Program-made: the position numbers and the translations under genes | Notes under the pieces: generated by a model | Database searches by the model: none | Told to the model about the DNA's origin: nothing | Seen by the model: only the letters and a program-made list of their open reading frames with translations | NCBI GenBank assembly: GCA_025934735.1 | Contig: JAICWP010000007.1 | Coordinates: 186,001-250,000 of the forward strand | Direction: 5' to 3' | Source: Terriglobales bacterium | Lineage (GTDB): Bacteria > Acidobacteriota > Terriglobia > Terriglobales > Acidobacteriaceae | Length of the DNA: 64,000 nt | Shown: piece by piece, positions 32,656 through 41,335 of the stretch | Position numbering within the stretch: the first letter of the stretch is position 1 | How the letters are laid out: each line of letters begins with the position of its first letter

Positions 32656-33782
32656 GCACCACGCCCCGAACTCGCCGTTCCGGCAAGCACGGGATGTTCT
32701 TGCGCATGCTGCTGCGCGCTACGCTGGTGCGCCGCGGGCGTGCTCTCTCCGCACTGCTGGCCGTGGTAGTTGCCGCGGCCGTCGCCACCGCCATGCTGAA
32801 CCTCTACGTGGATGTTCAGGCTAAGCTGCGCACCGAATTTCGTAAATACGGCGCCAACATTGTGGTGGTCGCCAAACAAGGCCAGCCCCTTCCCGCGGAC
32901 GCTCTGCTCCGCGTGCAAACAGCGCTGGCTGGCCGTGGCATCGCCGTTCCTTTTGCCTACGTAGTGGCCAGCACCAGCGATGGTTCGCCAATCGTGGTCG
33001 CCGGGACGGACATGCAGACCGTTCGCCGCCTCGATTCCTGGTGGGCCGTTTCCGCCTGGCCAAACGCTGCCGGTGAAGCCCTGCTCGGTTCGCGGGCCGC
33101 AGCCACAGTCAGTCCCCAGGGCCAGCCTTTCGATTTGAGCTTCCAGGGCCGGACGCTCCACCTGAACGCCGCCGGCACCCTGACCACCGGCGCCGCCGAA
33201 GACAGCCGGGTATATCTGCCCTTGAAAGACTTCACCGCGTGGACCGGAGTGCAGCCCTCGACCATCGAGATTGCCGCAAACGGCTCAGCCGCCCAGGTCA
33301 CGGTTATCCTGCAGCAGGTGACAACCGCAGTTCCCGGCGCCGAGGTTCGCCCCGTGCGCCAGATCATGGAAGCCGAGGGCCGGGTGCTGGGCAAGACGCG
33401 CTCCACCTTGCTGGCGGCCGCCGCGCTGATCATCCTGACCGCCGCGTTGTGCGTGCTCGCCACTCTCACCGCTTGGGTACTGGACCGCCGCCGCGACTTT
33501 GCCATCATGAAGGCGCTGGGCGCCTCTGAGCGGCTGATCAGCGGCTTTTTTGCCGCGGAGGCCGCGTCCATCGGGGCGATCGGGGCCCTGTTGGGCTATG
33601 GCATCGGCATTGGCGCCGCCGCCTGGATTGGCCGCGCCAACTTCCAGGCATCTATTTCGCCACGTCTCAGCGTCCTTCCCAGCGTGTTCCTGGGCAGCAT
33701 TATGGTAGCCTTGCTCTCCGCTGCCTTGCCCATGGCCCTGCTGCGGAGGGTGCAGCCGGCCACGATCCTGCGAGGGGAATAA
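32652..33782 (+). CDS. Second FtsX/MacB-type ABC permease of the iron operon
   Basis: 376 aa, coupled by an ATGA overlap to the preceding permease and homologous to it. TM1 ALSALLAVVVAAAVATAMLNLYVDV, central extracytoplasmic domain, then VLDRRRDFAIMKALGASERLISGFFAAEAASIGAIGALLGYG and a terminal LLRRVQPATILRGE. It ends 2 bases before the ATPase-DtxR gene. The pair should form the transmembrane heterodimer for that ATPase. Confidence 0.88.
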   Translation: MSTTPRTRRSGKHGMFLRMLLRATLVRRGRALSALLAVVVAAAVATAMLNLYVDVQAKLRTEFRKYGANIVVVAKQGQPLPADALLRVQTALAGRGIAVPFAYVVASTSDGSPIVVAGTDMQTVRRLDSWWAVSAWPNAAGEALLGSRAAATVSPQGQPFDLSFQGRTLHLNAAGTLTTGAAEDSRVYLPLKDFTAWTGVQPSTIEIAANGSAAQVTVILQQVTTAVPGAEVRPVRQIMEAEGRVLGKTRSTLLAAAALIILTAALCVLATLTAWVLDRRRDFAIMKALGASERLISGFFAAEAASIGAIGALLGYGIGIGAAAWIGRANFQASISPRLSVLPSVFLGSIMVALLSAALPMALLRRVQPATILRGE

Positions 33783-33784
33783 CC

Positions 33785-35008
33785 ATGATTCGACTGGAAC
33801 ACGTCAGCAAGCTCTACCCGGCGAAAGCCGAGGAGACCGGCGGCGTCATTCGCGCGCTGGACGACGTGTCCCTCACCGTCATGCCCGGCGAGTGGCTGGC
33901 CATCATGGGTCCCTCCGGCTCTGGCAAGTCCACCCTGGTGAACCTGATCGGCTGCCTCGACCGGCCGAGCAGCGGCAACGTCTGGCTGGCCGGGCAAAAC
34001 GTGGCCGGGCTTAACACCGCCGAATTGACCCGGGTACGCGCGGAAAGAATCGGCTTTGTCTTCCAGCAGTTTCATTTGATTTCCTACCTCACGGCTCTCG
34101 AGAACGTCATGCTGGCGCAGTACTTCCACAGCATGACCGATGAGCAGGAAGCGCTCGAGGCGCTGGAGCGGGTGGGGTTGAAGGACCGCGCGCATCACTT
34201 GCCCGCACACCTGTCAGGCGGCGAGCAGCAGCGGGTGTGCATTGCCCGTGCCCTCATCAATGATCCCAAAATCGTGCTGGCCGACGAACCCACCGGCAAC
34301 CTGGATGCGCAGAACGAGGAAATTGTGCTTCGCCTCCTGCGCGAACTGCACCAGCAGGGCCGCACCATCATTATGGTGACCCATGACGAGCTCGTGGCCC
34401 GCCTGGCCGACCGCCGCGTGGAGCTGCACCACGGCAAGATCGCCACCGAAGAAGTCTTCGCCATGTCCGACCAGGAGCAGTTCGACGAAGTTCTGGAAGA
34501 AATCTGGGTCATCGAGGAACACGGCGAGCCCGCCGAACTGGGCAGCATGGATGTGCACGGCGGTGTGCCGGTGAGCATCGCCGTTGAGAAGATGGCGGAA
34601 CTGGGCCTGGTGACCACCCGCCCCCACCCCTCGCAGCCGCACGCCCACAAAGCGGTCATCAATCCCTGCCATGACGCGCTGGGCCACATTTCGCAACGCG
34701 TAGCCGACGGCGACCTGATGATCGAGTTCACTCCCACCGGCCGCCAGCGGGCCGCCGACGTCATCCGCCGCCACCGCCTGGCCGAGCGCCTCTTCACCGA
34801 GAGCCTGGGCATGGATGATCCCGCGGAAGTCGAAGAGCAGGCCTGCAAGTTCGAGCACATTCTCTCCCCCGAGGCCACCGACCGCATCTGCGCCTTTCTG
34901 GGCCATCCCCGCTCCTGCCCCCACGGGGCCCCCATCCCTCCCGGCACCTGTTGCACTCTGCGCGACGTGGAGCACGCGGATGTTCGCGTGGCGCGCAAAT
35001 TGAAATAA
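33785..35008 (+). CDS. LolD/MacB-type ABC ATPase fused to a DtxR/MntR-type metal-dependent repressor
   Basis: 407 aa. Residues 1-225 are a complete MacB/LolD-type ATPase: Walker A GPSGSGKST 42-50, Q-loop VFQQFH 92-97, signature LSGGEQQR 143-150, Walker B VLADEPT 164-170, H-loop TH 199-200. Residues 228-407 are a complete DtxR-family protein. The winged helix is EQFDEVLEEIWVIEEHGEP, with PVSIAVEKMAELGLV as recognition-helix region and then DLMIEFTPTGRQRA. The dimerisation/metal domain is RRHRLAERLFTE, EEQACKFEHILSPE and HPRSCPHGAPIP. Metal ligands expected from DtxR are present: H330, E334, C354, E357, H358. A His/Cys-rich insertion (281-301) replaces the wing turn. Met227 (34463) lies exactly at the junction, so internal initiation could give a free repressor. 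Confidence 0.9.
   Translation: MIRLEHVSKLYPAKAEETGGVIRALDDVSLTVMPGEWLAIMGPSGSGKSTLVNLIGCLDRPSSGNVWLAGQNVAGLNTAELTRVRAERIGFVFQQFHLISYLTALENVMLAQYFHSMTDEQEALEALERVGLKDRAHHLPAHLSGGEQQRVCIARALINDPKIVLADEPTGNLDAQNEEIVLRLLRELHQQGRTIIMVTHDELVARLADRRVELHHGKIATEEVFAMSDQEQFDEVLEEIWVIEEHGEPAELGSMDVHGGVPVSIAVEKMAELGLVTTRPHPSQPHAHKAVINPCHDALGHISQRVADGDLMIEFTPTGRQRAADVIRRHRLAERLFTESLGMDDPAEVEEQACKFEHILSPEATDRICAFLGHPRSCPHGAPIPPGTCCTLRDVEHADVRVARKLK
34463..35008 (+). other. DtxR-type repressor module within the ATPase gene (possible internal start)
   Basis: From the in-frame ATG at 34463 (MSDQEQFDEVLEEI) to the shared stop the product would be 181 aa, a full-length DtxR/MntR-like protein. Only a weak purine stretch (gaagaag) lies about 12 bases upstream, so separate translation is a hypothesis. 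Confidence 0.35.
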
Positions 35009-35145
35009 TCGTGGGGACGGGGCTCTGCCCCGCCCATGCCCGGGGCGAAGCCCCGCGCCCACACATGACCCGTAAGTCAGCACTGTCAATTCTTTAAACC
35101 TCTGCGCACTCTGCCTCCTCTGCGGTTTTAATTCTCTTTGTTTCC
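35009..35145. repeat. Family A and family D repeats between iron operon and ilvE
   Basis: 35009-35064 is a family A copy: gtggggacggggctctgcc, then CGGGGC-GAA-GCCCCG and gcgcccacac. 35097-35145 is family D (cctctgcgcactctgcc, tcctctgcggttttaat). The stem after the ATPase-DtxR stop could act as a terminator, but no T-run follows it. Confidence 0.6.
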
Positions 35146-35212
35146 TCTACTTGCCCAATCCCGCGCCCAGACGGTACTCTGAAGACTCCGCATTGCACAC
35201 GAGGACCTCAAC

Positions 35213-36163
35213 ATGCCATCTGCCCCGCGCTATGTCTGGATGGATGGTGGCCTGGTCGCATCCCAGGACGCCAACCTGCACTTTATCTCCGCCGGCCTGC
35301 ACTACGGCATCAGCGTGTTCGAAGGAATTCGCTGCTACGCCACGGACCGCGGCCCCGCCATTTTTCGCCTGCCGGAACATGTGGACCGGCTGCTCGATTC
35401 GGCCAATGTCATCGGATTCCGCGACCTGCCCTGGACCCGCGAGCAGCTGATTTCCGCCATTGACCAGACCGTGGCGGCCAATGGTTTTGGCGACTGCTAC
35501 ATTCGCCCGCTCATCTGGCTGGATGGCGCCATGAACATGGTGGTGGACTCGGGCAAGCTGCGCCTGGGCATTGCGGTATGGGAGTGGGGCCACTTCCTTG
35601 GGGCGGAGGCCAAAGAGCGCGGCATTCGTGCCAATGTTTCTTCCTTCACCCGCCATCACCCCAACATCGCCATGACCAAAGCGAAAATTTCCGGCAACTA
35701 TGTCAACTCGGTGCTGGCCAAGAGCGAATCGCTCCGCCTGGGCTTCGATGAGGCCATCATGCTCGACCCGGAAGGTTACGTGGCCGAGTGCACGGGTGAA
35801 AATATTTTCGTTGTGCGCCGCGGTACTGTGTACACGCCACACACCGCCGCCATACTGGAAGGCATCACCCGCGATGCCGTGCTCACGTTGTGCCGCGATT
35901 TGGGCCATCCGATTGTGGAACAGCCGGTCTCGCGCGACCAGCTTTACGTGGCCGAGGAAGTATTCGTTTGCGGTACCGCCGCGGAGGTGATTGGCCTGCG
36001 CGAAATTGATATGCGCAAGGTGGGCGCAGGTAAGACCGGGCCCGTTACCAAGGCAGTGCAGCACGCCTTCGAGCAGTTGACCCGCGGCCGCCATCCGCGC
36101 TCGGCGGAATGGCTGCACCTTGTCGCTTCCGCTGAGGTGGCGCAAACCGCTCGGCGCGGCTGA
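35213..36163 (+). CDS. ilvE: Branched-chain amino-acid aminotransferase
   Basis: PLP enzyme for the last step of valine, leucine and isoleucine synthesis. 316 aa, fold type IV. SAGLHYGISVFEGIRCY, YIRPLIWLDG, TKAKISGNYVNSVLAKSESLRLGFDEAIMLD with the PLP lysine K158 in AKISGNY, AECTGENIFVVRRGTVYTP, EGITRDAVLTLC, and EVFVCGTAAEVIGL. ATG 35213 has GAGGA seven bases ahead. Single gene, separate from the ilvDBNC cluster in this window. Confidence 0.95.
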   Translation: MPSAPRYVWMDGGLVASQDANLHFISAGLHYGISVFEGIRCYATDRGPAIFRLPEHVDRLLDSANVIGFRDLPWTREQLISAIDQTVAANGFGDCYIRPLIWLDGAMNMVVDSGKLRLGIAVWEWGHFLGAEAKERGIRANVSSFTRHHPNIAMTKAKISGNYVNSVLAKSESLRLGFDEAIMLDPEGYVAECTGENIFVVRRGTVYTPHTAAILEGITRDAVLTLCRDLGHPIVEQPVSRDQLYVAEEVFVCGTAAEVIGLREIDMRKVGAGKTGPVTKAVQHAFEQLTRGRHPRSAEWLHLVASAEVAQTARRG

Positions 36164-36178
36164 TCCTCCGGGGCGCTC

Positions 36179-38635
36179 CTACTCGTAGTGCAGCGCCACC
36201 ATGGGATCAACGCGCATGGCGCGCCGCGCCGGAATCGCGCACGCGGCCAACGCTACCAGCGTTAGCAGCACCGAAACGGCCACGTAGGTCACGGGATCAG
36301 TGGGGCTTACCGCCAGGAAGGTTCCCACCACGCGGGCGGCAGCCAGCGCAGCCAACACGCCCAATACCAGGCCGATTGCAACTATGACGATTCCCTGCCG
36401 TAAGATCATGCGCAAAATTTGCCTGGGCTGCGCTCCCAGCGCCATGCGCACACCAATTTCATGCGACCTCTGGCTAGCCGTGTAGGAGATCACGCCGTAC
36501 ACCCCGACCACGGAAAGCACCAGCCCCAAAATGCCAATGGCGGCTGCCAGCCCGGCCGCTACCTCATAGGCTAGGAAACCGTTCAGCGTATACAGCGCCT
36601 CGGTCATGGTTTTCACTTCAAACACCGGAAGATCGGGCGCCACAGATTCAATCGCGCGCTCCAGTTCCGGGATCATGGCCTTTGGATCTCCCCCCGTGCG
36701 CACTTGCAGTGTCTCCAGGCTGGTGCCTGCGTGCTGGGCGAAGGGGAAATACACCAGGGGATATTCGGGACCGCGCACAAAGATGTAACGAGCATCTTTG
36801 GCCACTCCCACCACCTCGATGGAATGGGTGGGATCATTCACCGAACGGAAGTGCCGGCCGATCGGATCCTGGTGCGGCCAGTACTGCTTTACGAAGGTTT
36901 CGTTCACGATCGCGACGTAGGGAGCTTTCTCGTCATCGCGGTCCGTGAAGTCCCGCCCGCGGAGCAGAGGGATCCCCAGAGTCTCAAAGTTCCCGGGGGA
37001 GACGGGATTCACCACCGCGACCGGCGCGGGCTGCCCGGCAGGCGCCTGATGCCCGTCAATGGCTAGCGTGGCTCCATTGCTGTAATAGCCCAGCGGCACG
37101 GAAAAAGCGGTGCTGGCGGCGGTCACACCGGGCAGTGCCCGAACCCGCTGCAGAAGGTTATGGTAAAACTCGCGGGTTTGCGCTTCGTGATACCCGATTT
37201 CCTGCGGGTCCATGGTCAGGTTCACCACGTGCGCAGGGTCGAATCCCAGATCGGTGCGCTGCGCCTGGCCCAGGCTGCGGGCGAACAGGGCGGCAATGAT
37301 CAGCAGCATCAGCGAGCCGCCCACCTGCGCCACTACCAGCGCGCTGCGCACCTTTTGTCCTCCCCCCACCAGCCCGCGGCCACCCTGATGGAGCACCTGA
37401 TTCAGGTCGCGGCGTCCCGCCCGCAATGCCGGGAAGATGGCAACCAGGACTCCGGCTGCCATAGCCATGCCCAAGGCATAAATGAACACCCGCCAATCGA
37501 AGCGAAAGTCCAGCTGAATGGGAAAGTCGGTGTGCAGGTTGATGGAGCGCAGTGCCGCGCCGCCCCAGGTTCCCAGGACCAATCCGGCTGCTCCGCCAAC
37601 GATTGCCAGCAGGACGCCTTCCGCCAGCAGCAATCGCATCAGGTGTCCGCGCCCGGCGCCCAGCGCCGCCCGGATGGCGAGTTCCCTCTCCCGCACCGTG
37701 GCCCGCACCAGCAGAACATTGCCCACATTCACACAGGCCAGGAGCAACACCAGGATCGCGAGTCCAAGAAACAACGCCGAAAGCAAGGGCGTGTTGGTGA
37801 TGCGGGGATCGCCCAGGCGCGCGTTAGCTTCGGGAAAAACCAGCGCTTTCACGTTCTTATCTATTTCCGGATACTGTTGCGAAAGCCGTTGTGAAACTAC
37901 GGTAAGCGCCGCCTGCGCCTGCTGGAGACTCACGCCTTTCCGCAGGCGTCCCACCACCGACAGGCCGCGCTCTCCCCGGTTTTCCATGAAGCCGGGAGGC
38001 TGCGTGATCGCCGCCATGCCCAGCGGCAGATACCCCGCGATGGTTAAAATCGGTTGAACTCCCTGGAAACCTTGGGGTGCCACCCCGACCACGGTGACGG
38101 GATGGCCATCGAAAGAAACCTTTTTACCGATGATGCCAGGATCTCCGCCCAGATGCTGCTTCCAGTAGGAGTAGCTCAGAACTATCACCGGATCGGCGCC
38201 CGGCGCGTTTCCTTCCGCGGGTAGAATCAGGCGCCCCAATGCAGGCTTGATCCCCAGTACGGAAAAGAAATTCCCCGTCACGTAATTGGTAACGACGCGG
38301 GCGGCCTTGCCGCCATCAACGCTCAGCCCATCCAGGCTCAATTCGTATCCGGCCAGGCCGTCGAATACTGCCGTGGTCTGGCCCCGAATGTCCCGATAGT
38401 CGGGAATGGAAAGCGTGGCCAGGAGAATATCCAAATTCTGCTGCAAGCGCAGAACGGTGATCTGCCCGGGGTCCTTGACCGGCAGCGGTCGCAACAGGAG
38501 CCAGTCCACCATGCTGAAAATCGCCACATTGGCGCCGATGCCTAAGGCAAGGGTAAGAATCGCCACTGCGGCAAATGCCGGCGTCCGCCGCATCTGTCGG
38601 GCCGCGTGACGAAAATCCTGCAGCAGGGTTCGCAT
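36179..38635 (-). CDS. Long MacB/FtsX permease, acidobacterial duplicated orphan permease (ADOP) type
   Basis: 818 aa with two tandem MacB-like halves. First half: LLQDFRHAARQMRRTPAFAAVAILTLALGIGANVAIFSMVDWLLLRPLPV, the diagnostic start of these acidobacterial permeases, a periplasmic domain, and VRERELAIRAALGAGRGHLMRLLLAEGVLLAIVGG. Second half: VRSALVVAQVGGSLMLLIIAALFARSL, another periplasmic domain, then ASQRSHEIGVRMALGAQPRQILRMILRQGI. Ends CAIPARRAMRVDPMVALHYE. The chosen ATG 38635 has GGAGG five bases ahead; the frame to 38761 adds an unrelated 42 residues. Family members have no adjacent ATPase and unknown substrate. Convergent with ilvE. Confidence 0.92.
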   Translation of the reverse strand: MRTLLQDFRHAARQMRRTPAFAAVAILTLALGIGANVAIFSMVDWLLLRPLPVKDPGQITVLRLQQNLDILLATLSIPDYRDIRGQTTAVFDGLAGYELSLDGLSVDGGKAARVVTNYVTGNFFSVLGIKPALGRLILPAEGNAPGADPVIVLSYSYWKQHLGGDPGIIGKKVSFDGHPVTVVGVAPQGFQGVQPILTIAGYLPLGMAAITQPPGFMENRGERGLSVVGRLRKGVSLQQAQAALTVVSQRLSQQYPEIDKNVKALVFPEANARLGDPRITNTPLLSALFLGLAILVLLLACVNVGNVLLVRATVRERELAIRAALGAGRGHLMRLLLAEGVLLAIVGGAAGLVLGTWGGAALRSINLHTDFPIQLDFRFDWRVFIYALGMAMAAGVLVAIFPALRAGRRDLNQVLHQGGRGLVGGGQKVRSALVVAQVGGSLMLLIIAALFARSLGQAQRTDLGFDPAHVVNLTMDPQEIGYHEAQTREFYHNLLQRVRALPGVTAASTAFSVPLGYYSNGATLAIDGHQAPAGQPAPVAVVNPVSPGNFETLGIPLLRGRDFTDRDDEKAPYVAIVNETFVKQYWPHQDPIGRHFRSVNDPTHSIEVVGVAKDARYIFVRGPEYPLVYFPFAQHAGTSLETLQVRTGGDPKAMIPELERAIESVAPDLPVFEVKTMTEALYTLNGFLAYEVAAGLAAAIGILGLVLSVVGVYGVISYTASQRSHEIGVRMALGAQPRQILRMILRQGIVIVAIGLVLGVLAALAAARVVGTFLAVSPTDPVTYVAVSVLLTLVALAACAIPARRAMRVDPMVALHYE

Positions 38636-38875
38636 GTAGCCTCCAGGCTCTCCAGTTGGTTTCGCACCTGAATCGCCAAACCAGATATCCAGACAAGATG
38701 CTGAAAATAAATGATTAAACATGATTCGGATGGGGATTGGATATCTTCCAGGTGTCCACATGTGAATTTCACTGTTCGGAATCGGACAGGCGCGTGGGCA
38801 GGTTTGTCATATAGGCCGCAATTCAGAGATAATTCGCGGCGCAAGAGCTTTGGAGACTTCCACTTAGGAATGGTG

Positions 38876-40261
38876 ATGGAGAAAAAAGATACGCCCGCCG
38901 AGCTTGGCGCCGACAGCAACAGCGGTTTGAATCGCAGAGCGTTTCTGAAAGCTGGGAGCATGGCCCTGGCCACTTCCGCGCTGGGCATGCCGGCCAGTTC
39001 CTATGCCCGCATTCTCGGCGCCAATGACCGCATCCGCCTGGGCCAGCTAGGCTGTGGCGATCGTAGCGGCGGGCACGTGCACATGCTGCAGCTCGCCTCC
39101 GCCAAGATTCCCGTGGAGACTGTGGCCGTGTGCGACCTGTGGAGCCGAGCCCGCGAGCGCCGCGCCGCTGACGTCCAGAAGCGCTTCGGGCAGGCGCCGC
39201 GGCAGTACAAATATTCCGAAGAATTGCTCAAGCAGCCCGACATTGACGGAGTGATGATCGCCACCGGCGATTTCCAGCATGCCAAGCTGTGCACGGAGGT
39301 GGTGCGCGCAGCCAAGGACTGCTACGTCGAAAAGCCTTTCGCCAACGTGCTGCAGGAAGCTAAAGACGCGCGCGCGGCCGTCAAGGCGTCGAAGCAGGTG
39401 GTGCAGATGGGCACGCAGCACCGCAGCCAGCCGTACCCTCTGGCGGCGCGCGACATCGTGCGCAGTGGGCGCATCGGCAAGGTTATGCGGGTTGAGCAGG
39501 AATGGAACGTCAATCACGAGCGCTGGCGTGGCCGCCCGGAAGTGGGAGAATTAAAAGAGCAGGACACGGACTGGAATCGCTGGCTGCTGGGCAAGCCTTA
39601 TCAGCCATTTGACCCGAAGGTGTACCTCGAATTCCGGCTGTATAAGAAATTCTCGTCCGGCATTTTCGACCAGTGGATGAGCCACGGCGTGGATCTGGTG
39701 CACCTGTGGACCGACGCTGCCGCTCCCCACAGTGTTGTCGCCAACGGCGGAGTTTTCGTTTGGAAGGATGGACGGGAAAACGGCGACACGGTCAGCACCA
39801 CCATGACTTATCCCCAAGGTTTCCTCTACACGTACTCCACCACCTTCGGCAACAGCTACCGTCCTTTCAGCCGCATACAGGGAACCAAGGGCACCATCGT
39901 GAACTATGGCGGCGAGGGCGCCTCCCTTTTCGTGGTGACCGGCGAAGGCCAGGAGCACGATCCCCAGTCCTACGACGCGCCTCCGGGCAATGGACCGGCT
40001 GCCGACAAGGCGGAAATCGTGCGCGTGGATGGAATACCAGCCAATACCGACGGTCCCGATGACGACGATCCACTGCATGTTTCCAATTGGCTGCGCGCCA
40101 TGCAGGACCGACGCCAGCCCAATGCCAACGTAGACCATGGCTTTTCGCACGCGGTGGCCTGCATCATGGCGGCCGAGGCTTACTGGAGCGGCAAGCGGTT
40201 GTATTGGGACGCGGAAAAAGAAGAAATTGTGGATAGCGAACCGGCTACGAAAGCTGGCTAG
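38876..40261 (+). CDS. Tat-exported Gfo/Idh/MocA-family oxidoreductase
   Basis: 461 aa. The start is a choice: ATG 38876 has AGGA seven bases ahead, while ATG 38870 lies too near it. The N-terminal twin-arginine signal LNRRAFLKAGSMALATSALG is typical of acidobacterial and planctomycete Gfo/Idh enzymes. Rossmann part IRLGQLGCGDRSGGHVHML, DIDGVMIATGDFQHAKLC, and the EKP motif in CYVEKPFANVLQEA. C-terminal domain with VQMGTQHRSQPYPL, MSHGVDLVHLWT and the final HGFSHAVACIMAAEAYWSGKRL. Probably NAD(P)-dependent oxidation of a sugar or inositol derivative, acting outside the cytoplasm. Substrate unknown. Confidence 0.88.
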   Translation: MEKKDTPAELGADSNSGLNRRAFLKAGSMALATSALGMPASSYARILGANDRIRLGQLGCGDRSGGHVHMLQLASAKIPVETVAVCDLWSRARERRAADVQKRFGQAPRQYKYSEELLKQPDIDGVMIATGDFQHAKLCTEVVRAAKDCYVEKPFANVLQEAKDARAAVKASKQVVQMGTQHRSQPYPLAARDIVRSGRIGKVMRVEQEWNVNHERWRGRPEVGELKEQDTDWNRWLLGKPYQPFDPKVYLEFRLYKKFSSGIFDQWMSHGVDLVHLWTDAAAPHSVVANGGVFVWKDGRENGDTVSTTMTYPQGFLYTYSTTFGNSYRPFSRIQGTKGTIVNYGGEGASLFVVTGEGQEHDPQSYDAPPGNGPAADKAEIVRVDGIPANTDGPDDDDPLHVSNWLRAMQDRRQPNANVDHGFSHAVACIMAAEAYWSGKRLYWDAEKEEIVDSEPATKAG

Positions 40262-40292
40262 CTATCTAGCTGTCTGGCTGACTAGCTATTTG
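40258..40292. repeat. Low-complexity ctagct-type run after a stop codon
   Basis: ggctagctatctagctgtc and tggctgactagctattt overlap the stop of the oxidoreductase gene. They consist of imperfect ctagct/ctggct units. Confidence 0.5.
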
Positions 40293-40366
40293 TCTCGCGA
40301 GAAGGGTTGTTATCCCGAGCATGGGCAGAATCCAAGCCGTAGGATATCTGAGCGACTGGGGGTCTT

Positions 40367-40987
40367 ATGACGGGACGTTTACTGCTGCTTTGGTTCGTGA
40401 TTGCGTTCACCGTCTCCTCGCTCGCGCAGAGTGGTCCCAAATCGAAAACGGCCACCAAGACGATCCGCGCGCGCTCGTTCGTTGGAGAGGTCCCCACGTC
40501 CATCGCCGCAAGCGTCGGCGACACGCTCGCCTTCATCGAAGGCAGCTTCCTCGGCGTCGCCGAGGCCATGCCGGAAGACAAGTACAATTTCATTCCCACT
40601 CGGGGCAATTTCGCGGGGGTGCGCACGTTCGCTGAGCAGGTGAAGCATGTCGCCTGCGCTCAGGTTGCCTTTTTCAACGAGTTCGAGGGCAAACAGCCTC
40701 CCGGCGACTGCGAAAAAGGCGGTCATTCGCCTGCGAAGAGCAAGGCCGAGCTCATCCGCTATCTGAAGGACTCGTTTGATTACGGCAACCACGTTCTCGG
40801 CGGCCTGACCGCCGCCAATTCGCTCGATCGCGTTGAGGGACGCTACGCAGGCCCGAACACAAAATTAGGGATCTCCGTCGTCGCCGCGTGGCACATCACT
40901 GACCACTACGGCCAGCTTGTCGAGTACCTGCGAATGAACGGCATCGTCCCGCCCATGACACAAAAATACGGCTTAAAAGTGCGGTAG
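40367..40987 (+). CDS. Secreted DinB-like four-helix protein
   Basis: 206 aa. A signal peptide is visible (LLLLWFVIAFTVSSLAQS). The remainder matches the DinB/YfiT-like metal-binding bundle: AEQVKHVACAQVAFFNEFEG gives the first His, and VVAAWHITDHYGQLVEYLRMNGIVPP gives the His-x3-His pair and the characteristic ending. DinB-like proteins bind a divalent metal and many act as thiol-dependent transferases, but the exported acidobacterial ones have no known role. ATG 40367 has a G-rich RBS (gggggt). Separated from the oxidoreductase by 105 bases that include ctagct-type low-complexity DNA. Confidence 0.82.
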   Translation: MTGRLLLLWFVIAFTVSSLAQSGPKSKTATKTIRARSFVGEVPTSIAASVGDTLAFIEGSFLGVAEAMPEDKYNFIPTRGNFAGVRTFAEQVKHVACAQVAFFNEFEGKQPPGDCEKGGHSPAKSKAELIRYLKDSFDYGNHVLGGLTAANSLDRVEGRYAGPNTKLGISVVAAWHITDHYGQLVEYLRMNGIVPPMTQKYGLKVR

Positions 40988-41093
40988 AGAACGCGAGCGG
41001 TGCAGGTGGCCTGCCGATCCAGAGACTTGCATGTGTTCCAGCAGGGGGGGATCATAGGCGAAATCAACAATTTCATTCTTCACGGAGGTTCGC

Positions 41094-41324
41094 ATGCCAA
41101 TTCCCTCAACCTCCCACAAACGGAAAACTCAGCAAACCGATCCTGCCGAACTGCAAGAAAAAATCCGCAGCCGGGCGCATGAGATATACGAGCAGCGCAA
41201 TCGGACAGAAGGACACGATCTGGAAGACTGGCTGCAAGCCGAAGCGGAACTCACTGGAACAAAAACTCAGCAGCCACTTGACCAATGGGTGGCATATGAC
41301 GGGTGGCACTGCACCCAAGAATGA
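41094..41324 (+). CDS. DUF2934 protein
   Basis: 76 aa. The central pattern IRSRAHEIYEQRNRTEGHDLEDWLQAEAEL is the DUF2934 signature, a short helical family found widely in acidobacteria and proteobacteria and without known function. A basic N-terminus and WVAYDGWHCTQE tail flank it. ATG 41094 follows GGAGG. It lies 12 bases before the NmrA-like gene and is likely co-transcribed. A fragment of similar sequence (EDWLLADQEL) appears directly after that next gene. Confidence 0.85.
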   Translation: MPIPSTSHKRKTQQTDPAELQEKIRSRAHEIYEQRNRTEGHDLEDWLQAEAELTGTKTQQPLDQWVAYDGWHCTQE

Positions 41325-41335
41325 AGGAGACACTT

